Assembly (NCBI RefSeq): GCF_017254845.1
Contig: NZ_JAFKCU010000002.1
Location: forward strand, 434,001-498,000
Length of the DNA: 64,000 nt
Direction of reading: 5' to 3'
Source: Algoriphagus pacificus
GTDB taxonomy: Bacteria; Bacteroidota; Bacteroidia; Cytophagales; Cyclobacteriaceae
The position numbers were made by a program, and so were the translations under genes. Positions 26,540 through 35,700 of the stretch are shown piece after piece. The stretch's first letter is position 1. Every line of letters starts with the position of its first letter. The notes below the pieces were generated by a model that was given only the letters and a program-made list of their open reading frames with translations, was not told the origin of the DNA and searched no databases.

Positions 26540-27508
26540 TTACTTTAAATAGTCCATTCGTTTTTTCCAGTCCGACAGAAAGTCTTTTCTCCACTTGTTT
26601 ACCGTTTTGGCTCCTTGTCGATTATTTTCTTCTAAAGAAGGATTGGGATCATCTGTCCAATAACTAAGGCCATGATCGGTCTTCACAAACTGACCACCCC
26701 AACTAGGACTTTCTGGATTGCCAGGATCTCCATGTATCATGTATAAAACGGAAGGTGTGTCTCCCATTTTGATGTCTTTCTTCTTTTCAAAAAAAAGATC
26801 ACCCATAGCACCATGATTTTTGAGATGGGTAGAAACGAAGGTCTCATTTCCAAAATCCTCCTCTTGAAATCCGCCCATATACATGCCTCTAAAAGTGGTG
26901 TTGTTTTCTATAAACCAGAGATCCGGATGTTGCTCGAATACATAGTTTCTAGCGCTGGTATCCTGAAGTGTATTCCATGAACCAATCGCATAAACTCTAA
27001 TCTTTTCCTTTATTTCAGGAGACTGATGTAAAGCTTGAGCCACATCTGTCAAAGATCCCCAAACCAATACATAAAGCGGTCTAGGATCTGGATTTTTTGC
27101 CTTTTCAATGATCAGTTTTGCGCCTTCACTAATGTCAGAAGTTGGAGTCTGAGACGCCTGAGAATCAATTGCTCCTTGCACTGTTATGGACCTGAGATAA
27201 TCCGGAGTGGGATAGTGCGCGGAATGATTGGTTAGGGAAGGATAGTCTTTTTCGTATGCATCGATTACCTCTAGGATGTGTTCTTTTCTACCTTGAAAAG
27301 GAGGCGAGGCAACCAATCCTTCTATATCCAAGGTATCTGCATACATGAAGAGGTGAACCATAGATTGATAGTCGTCGGGATCACTTCCGCCGATATCTGT
27401 GGAAATAATAATTCGATTTTTAGGTGCTGTCTGCTCACAGGAAATCATTCCAAAAGCAAGAATTGTCATGAATAGAAGGCTTAGGAGACAGCGAGAATTA
27501 ATTGGCAT
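26540..27508 (-). CDS. DUF1593 nucleoside-hydrolase-like lipoprotein
   Basis: 322 residues with a lipoprotein signal (AFGMISCEQ, Cys24). The nucleoside-hydrolase-like fold is shown by RIIISTDIGGSDPDDYQSMVHLFMYADTLDIEGLVAS, which keeps the metal-binding DxGxDDxxS-like aspartates, and by VLVWGSLTDVAQAL (the N-rich strand equivalent). DUF1593 members are found in polysaccharide-use loci and are thought to cleave N- or O-glycosides, but activity is not established. The gene is convergent with the symporter (6 bp gap). Confidence 0.8.
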   Translation of the reverse strand: MPINSRCLLSLLFMTILAFGMISCEQTAPKNRIIISTDIGGSDPDDYQSMVHLFMYADTLDIEGLVASPPFQGRKEHILEVIDAYEKDYPSLTNHSAHYPTPDYLRSITVQGAIDSQASQTPTSDISEGAKLIIEKAKNPDPRPLYVLVWGSLTDVAQALHQSPEIKEKIRVYAIGSWNTLQDTSARNYVFEQHPDLWFIENNTTFRGMYMGGFQEEDFGNETFVSTHLKNHGAMGDLFFEKKKDIKMGDTPSVLYMIHGDPGNPESPSWGGQFVKTDHGLSYWTDDPNPSLEENNRQGAKTVNKWRKDFLSDWKKRMDYLK

Positions 27509-27541
27509 ATAAATTCAAAAGGAAAGTTGAATAATATACAA

Positions 27542-28234
27542 TTAAAAAAAATCAAGGCTAATAAGCTTGTTCCTTTTCAAAACGCTGGCTTCTAGTTTTT
27601 TTCGGATTTCTTCTCGTTCTAATTCATCAGAAATCACCAACAAAGAACAGGCTTGATCCCACACTTCTTGCCTCCAATTAGTAATCAATTTTGAGAGTAA
27701 ATACTCATCCATTCTGCCGAATGCTTGATCAATCCAATCCATAAAGGGATCAGAAGGACTGAGTAATTCATCTTGGACTGTATCAATGGAAGCGGCAATG
27801 ATTTCATTGACTTTGCAGTGATCCTGGTAACGTGCGAGTTTTTCTGAATCACTGAGTTCTTTCCATTCTAAATGAAGCAGGTCGTAAATCGTAAGTACCA
27901 GATCATAATTGATATGCGCATTGACACCCATCAATAAATACTGGACTTCCCGAAGTTCTTTTTCAGCAGTTAACTGGTGGACTTCATACCAGACTTTTGA
28001 AGTTGTTCTCCCACAATCATAACAATCCAAGGCCTCAAAGTAATAGTCAGCAAATCGATGAAGCAGGGTATGAATCCAGTCAGGGTCATGAAAAGCTCCT
28101 TTGTCCAAAGAATCAAGCATATTACCTGTCATCAGGCGATAACATCTCAGAAAAAACTGGCGAGAATCCTCTTTTTCCTGCCAGCCCCGAATCAGCAAGT
28201 CCATTCTGTCCAATACTGGTTCTGTGGGTGTCAT
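27542..28234 (-). CDS. DUF5995 family protein
   Basis: 230 residues, soluble, mostly helical. LLMGVNAHINYDLVLTIYDLL in the middle is the recognisable DUF5995 motif, preceded by FADYYFEALDCYDCGRTTSKVWYEVH. No signal peptide. Function unknown. It is 33 bp upstream of the DUF1593 gene on the same strand and may share its transcript. Confidence 0.7.
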   Translation of the reverse strand: MTPTEPVLDRMDLLIRGWQEKEDSRQFFLRCYRLMTGNMLDSLDKGAFHDPDWIHTLLHRFADYYFEALDCYDCGRTTSKVWYEVHQLTAEKELREVQYLLMGVNAHINYDLVLTIYDLLHLEWKELSDSEKLARYQDHCKVNEIIAASIDTVQDELLSPSDPFMDWIDQAFGRMDEYLLSKLITNWRQEVWDQACSLLVISDELEREEIRKKLEASVLKRNKLISLDFF

Positions 28235-28311
28235 ATGCGTTTTTTTAGATTTAGAAATGTGAAATTCTATTCAGCGATCTCTTTCAAGTTAAAAATACTT
28301 CGGAGAAATTA

Positions 28312-30099
28312 TTACCTATTGATCCTTTCCAGTACCAATAATCGGAAGTCCATTAATTCTGGACCTTTAATTTCAGAGCCATGAAGAGAAATGGTCGATC
28401 GACCTTTATCCAGATGAATGATTCCCATTTCCAAGGCTTTAAATTCCTTCTCGTAAGATTCCTGACGGGGAAAACGATCAAATTCTACTCCTATAAAAGG
28501 TGGATCATACGCTTCCTCAATTTTCGATTCCAACCTATTGTTTCCCTGTTTTAAATAAAAAGTTGAACCTACTGAAGTGGGCTTAGCGGTATAATAAATG
28601 GTTGCTTTAAAATCTCCTGAAGCAAGTACGTCAGTGTTCCAAGTGATGCTATCTGATTCCTGTGTCCAACTAGTGAAAAAGGATGAGTTCGGAAAGCGGT
28701 TGGATCTTTGAATAGTCCCATGGGCAATTCCGTCTCGGGCAGGTAGCTGGGTGATTTTTGCAGCCGGAAATCCTACAGGAAAGACTTCTTCTCGATCTCT
28801 GTCTAATTCTTTCAAAACCGAGTTTTCCCAGTTTCTTTTTTCGCTTAGTAAAGCAGAATAAATTGAGTCAGCCGGATTTTCCAGAGGCTTTTCCTGACCT
28901 GGATCCAGAGTTAAATCATATAATTGATCATTTTGATCCAGTATGAATTGTTGGTTTCTCACACTCACATTTCCATTCCAATGGGAAAACACAAAGCGAT
29001 TTTCCCAATCTTTACTTTCTCCCAGCAACAAGGGTTTAAGACTTTTCCCGTCAATCGGCTTTTCAGGTATTTTCTGAATTCCTACCAGATCCAGTAAAGT
29101 GGGTAAAATGTCAATTGTACTGGCAATTTGATCGATTGTTTGGGAGAGGATTTTGTCTTTCCAATTGACAATAAAAGGAGAGCGAACGCCACCTTCATCA
29201 GTGCTGCCTTTGATTCCTTTGAGACCTTCATTCCAGCGCCAGCCGTTTGGGCCATTGTCAGACATGTAGATGATGATAGTGTTTTCAAGCATTTTCAGGC
29301 TATCCAATTCACTGACAATTCTACCCACATTCCAATCTATGTTTTCAGAAAGTGCCAAAGCAGCTCTGGTTTTATCCTGATTTTCCTTGTCCCCATTCCG
29401 ATGAGTGGAGTCTATCGCTATGTCTTTGTATTTATCCCACCAATAGTCGGGAACCTGCATGGGACTGTGCGGAGTGTTGTAAGCGAGTAATATAAAAAAC
29501 GGATCAGTTTGATGCTCTTGAATGTATTGAAGAGAATGATCTGTCAAATCATCAATTATGAAACCCTTGCCTTTGACCACTTCCCCGTTATGCTCTAGCA
29601 TAGGGCTCATGTAATTCCCCCAATGACCGGAAGCAAAGCCATAGAATTCATCAAAACCTCTATTGTTTGGATGGTAGGGTGGCTGTGAGCCGTTGTGCCA
29701 TTTGCCGAAAACAGCGGTGGCGTAGCCATTTTCCTGGAGGATTTCTGCAAGGGTAGTCTCGTCTAGATCGAGTCTCTCTCCCCCGGCGGAGGTATCATAG
29801 ATTCCACCACGGGGATGGAATCTACCCGTTAGGATTTCGGCTCGGGTAGGGGAGCAGACAGGACTTACATAGAATCTGCTAAACTGAGCCCCTTCTTTTG
29901 CCAGCAAATCAATGTTTGGAGTTTGGATATAAGGGTTTCCATTGATAGCCAAATCCCCCCAACCTTGATCATCGGCAAGAACCAGAATGATATTGGGATT
30001 TGTGAGGATTACAGGTTTTTCGCTACAACCCAAGAAAAAGAGCAGGAGAAACAGTAAGATGTAAGTAGGTAAAATATTAGGGTTCCTGTGTAAGTGCAT
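28312..30099 (-). CDS. S1-family sulfatase with C-terminal beta-rich module, lipoprotein
   Basis: 595 residues with a lipoprotein signal (LLFLLLFFLGCSE, Cys25). The sulfatase core begins PNIILVLADDQGWGDLAING. The formylglycine motif is CSPTRAEILTGR, and GKWHNGSQPPY and YMSDNGPNGWRW supply further active-site residues. The core ends near residue 440. The last 130-150 residues (from PVGFPAAKITQLPARDG) are beta-rich and look like an appended carbohydrate-binding-type domain also seen on N-acetylgalactosamine/heparan-type sulfatases of Planctomycetes and Bacteroidota. Substrate not assignable. It is transcribed alone, 17 kb from the first sulfatase. Confidence 0.9.
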   Translation of the reverse strand: MHLHRNPNILPTYILLFLLLFFLGCSEKPVILTNPNIILVLADDQGWGDLAINGNPYIQTPNIDLLAKEGAQFSRFYVSPVCSPTRAEILTGRFHPRGGIYDTSAGGERLDLDETTLAEILQENGYATAVFGKWHNGSQPPYHPNNRGFDEFYGFASGHWGNYMSPMLEHNGEVVKGKGFIIDDLTDHSLQYIQEHQTDPFFILLAYNTPHSPMQVPDYWWDKYKDIAIDSTHRNGDKENQDKTRAALALSENIDWNVGRIVSELDSLKMLENTIIIYMSDNGPNGWRWNEGLKGIKGSTDEGGVRSPFIVNWKDKILSQTIDQIASTIDILPTLLDLVGIQKIPEKPIDGKSLKPLLLGESKDWENRFVFSHWNGNVSVRNQQFILDQNDQLYDLTLDPGQEKPLENPADSIYSALLSEKRNWENSVLKELDRDREEVFPVGFPAAKITQLPARDGIAHGTIQRSNRFPNSSFFTSWTQESDSITWNTDVLASGDFKATIYYTAKPTSVGSTFYLKQGNNRLESKIEEAYDPPFIGVEFDRFPRQESYEKEFKALEMGIIHLDKGRSTISLHGSEIKGPELMDFRLLVLERINR

Positions 30100-30204
30100 A
30101 TCCGGATTTTTGGGCTATGCTAAAGATAAGGTTTTGCCGTAAAAAGTCTTGGGGTAAGGGGAGGGAAGAGATCTTTTTTAAAAGTCATTGGGATTGGATT
30201 TTCC

Positions 30205-30873
30205 TTAATAATTATCCAATACCAATTTATCAAAATCATCTATCTCCGAAAGCTTTATCAGAGCTTCAACTTTAATATCAGTCCATTTCTCATCAAAGAC
30301 TTCCTTTATATCCCCTCCATTCTTTGATTGATAGGTGTTTTTGCGAACAAGCTTTTTCTTGCTTAAAAAATTTAGACTTATTTGTTGAATGATAGAAGGC
30401 CCTCCCATGTCAGTTTGGTCATAACCAATCAATTCAAAATTTGAATTTTGAAATCTGAAAGTGTAGTCCCAATAGCCGTATCGCCCGTGACCATAATGCA
30501 CATATAACTTTTCGTTTTTGATCTGAATTACCAAATCAGGCGGGATATAACCTCTACCATCTTCATTTTCGGACGAAAAGCAATTATAATTTTTATCGGC
30601 AAGCTGATAACCATTCTCATTTTTAAATAACACAATAATTCCACGTCTATTTCTGTCGACTTTTTTGTCATACTGATTGATTACGACATTATTTTTATCG
30701 GTTTTTTTTATTATTAGTACGCAGTCATCTTGTCCATCTTTATTTAAGTCTCCAAAATGCTTTTCAGTTGCTAGGTATCCTTCTGGGATAAATTCAGATA
30801 CTTCAATTTCTTGTGCGTAAGAGCCAAAAGTTGTTAATTGAAGTAAGACTAATAATTTTAAAAATTTATTCAT
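30205..30873 (-). CDS. Secreted protein with DxNxDGxDD motif, function unknown
   Basis: 222 residues with a signal peptide (cut after TFGSYAQ). Near the mature N-terminus it has FGDLNKDGQDDCVLIIKK, an Asp-rich loop of the type found in FG-GAP/VCBS-like calcium-binding repeats, here present once. The remainder is beta-rich, with GHGRYGYWDYTFRFQNSNFELIGYDQTDMGG. I do not recognise a functional family. G+C is already lower than in the sulfatase gene, approaching that of the AT-rich island next to it. Confidence 0.65.
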   Translation of the reverse strand: MNKFLKLLVLLQLTTFGSYAQEIEVSEFIPEGYLATEKHFGDLNKDGQDDCVLIIKKTDKNNVVINQYDKKVDRNRRGIIVLFKNENGYQLADKNYNCFSSENEDGRGYIPPDLVIQIKNEKLYVHYGHGRYGYWDYTFRFQNSNFELIGYDQTDMGGPSIIQQISLNFLSKKKLVRKNTYQSKNGGDIKEVFDEKWTDIKVEALIKLSEIDDFDKLVLDNY

Positions 30874-31093
30874 TAAGTTTTACTGTTTCCAGTTGGTATA
30901 AATTACCCTAAACGGTTAGTGAAGGATTAGTTTAAAGTAAAGCATAAAATTGTATAAGTATATTCCGAGTTTAGAATTAAGTAGAAATTCTGAAGTAAAC
31001 GATAACCACGAGAGTTTTTTCTCCAATTTCATAGGTCAGATAATTTCTGAATTTATTTTCAGTCAGAGTTTTTGTCTAATTTTCTTTATTAAG

Positions 31094-31459
31094 TTATTGT
31101 TTGGTTATACTGTTGGCAGTAGAGATGTCTATTATTCGATTATCGCAGAATTCAATTGTTTTTGATTTAGAAATATTCTGATACTTTACAATTAGAATAG
31201 TGGTGTCGCATCCAATATGATTAAGCTTTTCAAAGAAAATCCTCATCGGATGATGAACGGTTGAAACGTAATTTTCATTTCCTTTTTTTATAAGAATTTC
31301 AGTTGAGTACATAGAAGGAAATATTTGATATGGGATCCATTCTAGATAGGTCATATTGAATAAAAATCGATCAACGTAAATTTTCTCTGGATTTATTATA
31401 GCTATTGTTAAATAAATAACCATAAGTAATTGAATAATATTTTTTAAGAAATTTTGCAT
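31094..31459 (-). CDS. Small membrane-anchored protein in an AT-rich cassette, unknown
   Basis: 121 residues. One hydrophobic helix at about 8-23 is followed by an extracytoplasmic-looking domain with two cysteines (C84 and one in IEFCDNR). No family is recognised. Its ATG lies 16 bp inside the end of the DCC-fusion gene, so translation is probably coupled. The layout (short single-helix protein plus polytopic partner) recalls SdpA/SdpB-type pairs, but I see none of the SdpA motifs I would expect, so I do not assign it. G+C is very low; codon use is heavily A/T-ended compared with purL. Confidence 0.6.
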   Translation of the reverse strand: MQNFLKNIIQLLMVIYLTIAIINPEKIYVDRFLFNMTYLEWIPYQIFPSMYSTEILIKKGNENYVSTVHHPMRIFFEKLNHIGCDTTILIVKYQNISKSKTIEFCDNRIIDISTANSITKQ

Positions 31460-32436
31460 GATCTGTTATTTGCAACTTTTAAATAAATACTTTGTCCTAT
31501 TTTAGTTACTATTTTCAATTTCATTATTGGATATAGCAATGATAATATTGGAATTCTGGAAAAAATCTCACAGTAAGTATCGTATCCATAATAATTTCCC
31601 TTATTACTTTTTGAAGCAATAAAAATATAAGCCTTGTTTATATTTACCTCTTCATCAGCTTCTTGTAGATAAGATAGTTTTAAATAGCTAGAATTAAGAG
31701 TGTTAAAAATCCTATAGACTTTCATGCAAATACCACAGTTTTGGTCAAAATAAACAGTTAGTACGTCTTTCTTGTGAAATTTTAATATAACTAAGGTCAA
31801 AATAAGCCCAAATATTGGTCCTGTTGCGTCAAATATTCCAAATGAAATTGATAAAATCATGCCAAAAATAGATATAGTAGGTATTAAAATACCAAGTCCA
31901 AAGGGTAGTAGAAATGAAATTGCAACTGCAAACTCACCAATTAAAAATAAATATGGGATGTTTGCAAATTCATTTATATGTTTTAAAAACTGTGAAGGAT
32001 GCTCACTGTTTATCCATCCGGGAGTCAATTTGCCAATAAAGGCTCCGGCAAAAATAAAACTAACTATAACTCGTCCGAAAAATATTTGAGGTTTCTTTGG
32101 GTTTAGTTCATTAATAAACATCCAAATTAAAATATAAAAAGATACAACATAGTTTTGAATACCAAAAGATTCAGGATGTATAATTTGTATTAATGAAAAT
32201 AAAATACCTATTAAATAGAATTTTTTATTTTGGATAAAAATACTTGCGACCACAATTAAATCTAAATAAAATGGGTTTATGTGGTATATTATTTCAGGAA
32301 AAAAATCATTCTCAATATGGTTGTAGTCAAAATAAATCCCCTTAATTTTCGTATATAATATATACTTTCCCCATAAGAAAAAAAATGCTATTACTGTGTA
32401 ATGATTATCTGTTAATTTTCTAATTATTGATTTCAT
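31444..32436 (-). CDS. Fusion of multi-TM (DoxX/HTTM-like) domain and DCC thiol-oxidoreductase domain
   Basis: 330 residues. Residues 1-220 hold about seven hydrophobic helices, including SFIFAGAFIGKLTPGW and GEFAVAISFLLPFGLGI, a DoxX/HTTM-like pattern. Residues 226-326 match the DCC (DUF393) family: VYFDQNCGICMKVYRIF with D231-x-x-C234-x-x-C237, and the family's C-terminal IGQSIYLKVANNR. The CxxC on the cytoplasmic side could relay electrons to or from the membrane domain. The gene overlaps both its neighbours (17 bp upstream, 16 bp downstream). Sampled lines have 22-30% G+C, against 40% in flanking genes, so recent transfer is likely. Confidence 0.65.
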   Translation of the reverse strand: MKSIIRKLTDNHYTVIAFFFLWGKYILYTKIKGIYFDYNHIENDFFPEIIYHINPFYLDLIVVASIFIQNKKFYLIGILFSLIQIIHPESFGIQNYVVSFYILIWMFINELNPKKPQIFFGRVIVSFIFAGAFIGKLTPGWINSEHPSQFLKHINEFANIPYLFLIGEFAVAISFLLPFGLGILIPTISIFGMILSISFGIFDATGPIFGLILTLVILKFHKKDVLTVYFDQNCGICMKVYRIFNTLNSSYLKLSYLQEADEEVNINKAYIFIASKSNKGNYYGYDTYCEIFSRIPILSLLYPIMKLKIVTKIGQSIYLKVANNRSCKIS

Positions 32437-32584
32437 TTTTTATATCGCTTAATTTCTTGAGGATTTCTTCACACATATCTTTTGATTTTTTGAATGAGTA
32501 CAAATTGCCTAATCCATTATTATTGAGTATTAAAATTTGTTTGCTTCTCAAACCTTTAAGGTTTTTCTCAATATGTGTGGAGTT
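32420..32584 (-). pseudogene. Open frame without a usable start, overlapping the DCC-fusion gene
   Basis: On the minus strand the frame is open for 54 codons from just after an in-frame TAA (32585-32587) to a TAG at 32420-32422, which lies 17 bp inside the next gene. The reading is protein-like: THIEKNLKGLRSKQILILNN, then NGLGNLYSFKKSKDMCEEIL. The only ATG is 18 codons from the end. Upstream of the TAA the same frame is open for another 20-odd codons (GFLGLTFDFKLKKKLNTLTIK). The best guess is the tail of a decayed or truncated upstream gene that was once coupled to the DCC gene. A non-ATG start is the alternative. Confidence 0.35.
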
Positions 32585-32725
32585 TTATTTGATGGTAAGC
32601 GTATTTAGTTTTTTCTTTAGTTTAAAATCAAATGTTAATCCTAAAAAACCTAAATAAATTCTTTAAAAAAATCCCTCAGATTGCTCTGAGGGATTCCGTA
32701 TGTATTCAAATTCAGCTATCTGATT
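32437..32725. other. Intergenic stretch between the AT-rich cassette and purL
   Basis: 289 bases without an intact gene. It holds the start-less open frame described at 32420-32584 and the purL terminator at 32661-32694. No promoter for the cassette is obvious: no TAnnTTTG is seen on the minus strand close to 32436. Confidence 0.5.
32661..32694 (-). terminator. purL terminator
   Basis: Perfect 10-bp stem ATCCCTCAGA (32671-32680) / TCTGAGGGAT (32685-32694) with a 4-base loop. On the minus strand it is followed by six T. It closes the purL transcript and isolates the AT-rich cassette from it. Confidence 0.9.
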
Positions 32726-35700
32726 TTAGCCTTTAGAATTCTTTTCAACCCAATTTTTCGCATTCACAAAGGCATCCATCCAAGGAGTGAAATCATCAGA
32801 TCTATCAGCTGGATAGTAAGGCCAGTTCCAAGGCTTTAAACTTCTCTCGATATGTGGCATAATCGCCAAGTGACGGCCGTCAGCTGAAGCAATTCCTGCT
32901 GTCGCATAATCCGAACCATTTGGGTTTCCAGGATAAGCTTCATAGCTATACTTCATCGCAAAATTATACTCGCTAGCCTCTTTTGGAAGGGAGAATTTAC
33001 CTTCTCCATGTGCCACCCAAACACCCAATCTCTGTCCACCAAGCGAGCCTAGCATCACAGAATTGTTTTCTGGCACGGTAACATTCACAAAGGTTGACTC
33101 AAATTTATGCGAAGCATTATGAAGCATTTTTGGTTTAGCATCATGATCAGGCGTTACAAGTCCCAGTTCGATCATCAATTGGCATCCATTACAAACCCCC
33201 AAACTCAAGGTATCAGGTCTTGAATAGAAATTGTCAAGCGCTTGTTTTGCTTTTGGATTGTAAAGGAAAGCGCCTGCCCAGCCTTTTGCCGAACCCAAAA
33301 CATCTGAGTTGGAGAATCCGCCCACAAACACAATCATCTGTACATCTTCCAAGTTTTCACGTCCTGAGATCAAGTCTGTCATGTGTACATCTTTCACTTC
33401 GAATCCTGCCAACCAAAGGGAATAGGCCATTTCACGGTCTCCATTCACGCCTTTTTCACGGATGATGGCTGCCTTTGCTTTGCCTGCTGATTTTCTGAAA
33501 GGATCCAGTCCAGCACTTTCAAAGCTTCCTTTCCAGTCTTTGGCAAATTCATAAGAAAGGACATGGTTCTTATAATTATCGAAACGATCCTTCGCTAGTT
33601 TCTCTCCACTTTGCTTTCTATCCAAAAGGTAAGAAGATCTAAACCAGACGTCACGAAGCTCAGGAATATCCAAGCTTAAGTCATTTCCTTTAAATTCCAC
33701 TTTACCAGTATCGGTCACTTTCGCAAGTTCCACATAGTCCACATCAGCTTCCACTAATAAAGCTTCCACGGCATTTTCATCAGCTACCTGAATCAAAATC
33801 CCTGGATTTTCTGCGAAAAGAACTTTTACCAAATCTTCCTCATGCATTCTCTCTGCATGAACTTTTAAACCGACACCCGGAGTAGGGAAGCACATTTCCA
33901 AAAGGGCGGTAATTAATCCGCCGGAAGAAATATCGTGTCCCGCAAGGATCCAACCTTGATCAATTAAATCCTGAACTGCGGTGAAAGCTTTTCCAAAATA
34001 AGCCGCATCCTTCACATCAGGCGTGGTGGAACCCACTTTGTTCAATGCTTGGTAAAAACTTGAGCCAGCAAGTTTCAGATGATCTCTAGAGAAATCTACG
34101 TATAAAATTCTGCTTCCTTTGACAGGTTTTAGTGCAGCTTTTACTGTCTTTTTGATGTCAGAGCATTCCCCAACTGTAGAAATGATCACAGTGCCAGGAG
34201 AGTAGACCACTTTTCCGTCAGGATATTTCTGAGTCATGGAAAGGGAGTCTTTTCCTGTTGGGATATTTACTCCTAGTTCGATGGCAAAATCAGAAACAGC
34301 CTGAACTGCTCTATATAATCTGTCGTTTTCACCTTCATTTTTTGCTGGCCACATCCAGTTGGCAGAAAGAGAAATTCCCTGCAAACCATCCTGAATCGGT
34401 GCAAAAATCAAATTTGTCATTGCTTCTGCAATCGCTAAACGGCTACCTGCTTCAGGATCTGCTAAAGCAGCAACTGGTGCATGACCGATGGAAGTAGCAA
34501 TCCCTTTATTTCCTGTGAAATCCAGGGCCATCACAGCCACATCATTTAAAGGAAGTTGGATTGCGCCAACTGTCTGCTGCGTAGCTACTCGACCGGTTAC
34601 GGATCTGTCTACTTTATTAGTCAACCAATCTTTACAAGCGACTGCTTCTAGTTGCAAAACTTCACGGATATAGCCTTTGATCAATTCAGCATTGTAGTTT
34701 GCTTCAGAGAACTTTGCTTCGCTTCTTTTGTCCTCCAAAATGGTTTTTGGAGAAGATCCAAACATGTAGCTCAAGTTCCAGTCTACTGGTTTTTCACCCG
34801 TCTTCTGGTTCTCAAATTTGAAATGCATGTCTCCGGTAGTCTCACCGACTACATAGAAAGGAGCTCTTTCTCTTTCGGAAATGGTCTGAAGCATTTCGAT
34901 ATCTTTCTTTCCTACAACCAATCCCATTCTTTCCTGAGATTCATTACCCACAATTTCTTTGGCAGAAAGGGTAGGGTCGCCAACTGGAAGTTGGTCGATA
35001 TGGATTGTGCCGCCAGTGCTTTCCACCAATTCAGAAAGGCAGTTCAAATGGCCACCAGCTCCATGATCGTGAATGGATATGATTGGGTTGTTTTCATTTT
35101 CAGCCATCGCTCGGATCACATTGGAAACACGCTTTTGCATTTCCGGATTGGATCTTTGTATCGCATTAAGCTCAATGGCATTGGAAAGTTCACCGGTATT
35201 CAAGGAAGAAACGGCCGAACCGCCCATTCCGATTCTATAGTTGTCACCACCCATGATCACAATCTGATCACCGGCTTTAGGTTCTTCTTTTTTGGTATAT
35301 TTAGCATTGGTAAAGCCAACTCCACCCGCAAGCATGATTACTTTATCAAAGCCATGCTGTTTGCCATCCTCTTCATGCTCAAAAGTTAACACTGATCCGC
35401 AGATCAAGGGCTGGCCAAATTTATTACCGAAATCAGAGGCTCCATTGGAGGCTTTGATCAAAATATCCATTGGAGTTTGATAAAGCCAAGGTCTGGCTTC
35501 CAAGTTAGCTTCCCAGCTTCTTCCTTCTTCTGATCTGGCATAAGAAGTCATGTAAACTGCTGTTCCTGCCAAAGGAATAGATGCTGTTCCGCCAGCCATT
35601 CTATCTCTGATTTCACCACCACCGCCGGTTGCAGCTCCATTGAAAGGCTCTACAGTGGTTGGGAAATTATGTGTTTCCGCTTTTAGGGAAATAACGGTGT

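Noticed and set aside
31094-32436. Assignment of the AT-rich pair as SdpA/SdpB antimicrobial-peptide genes
   Set aside because: Gene sizes and membrane layout are similar, but I cannot see SdpA or SdpC motifs, and the fused DCC domain is better supported. Left as a hypothesis only.
34652-35389. 245-codon plus-strand frame
   Set aside because: It is wholly antisense to purL, which is conserved throughout its length. The length reflects purL codon bias, and no domain is recognisable.
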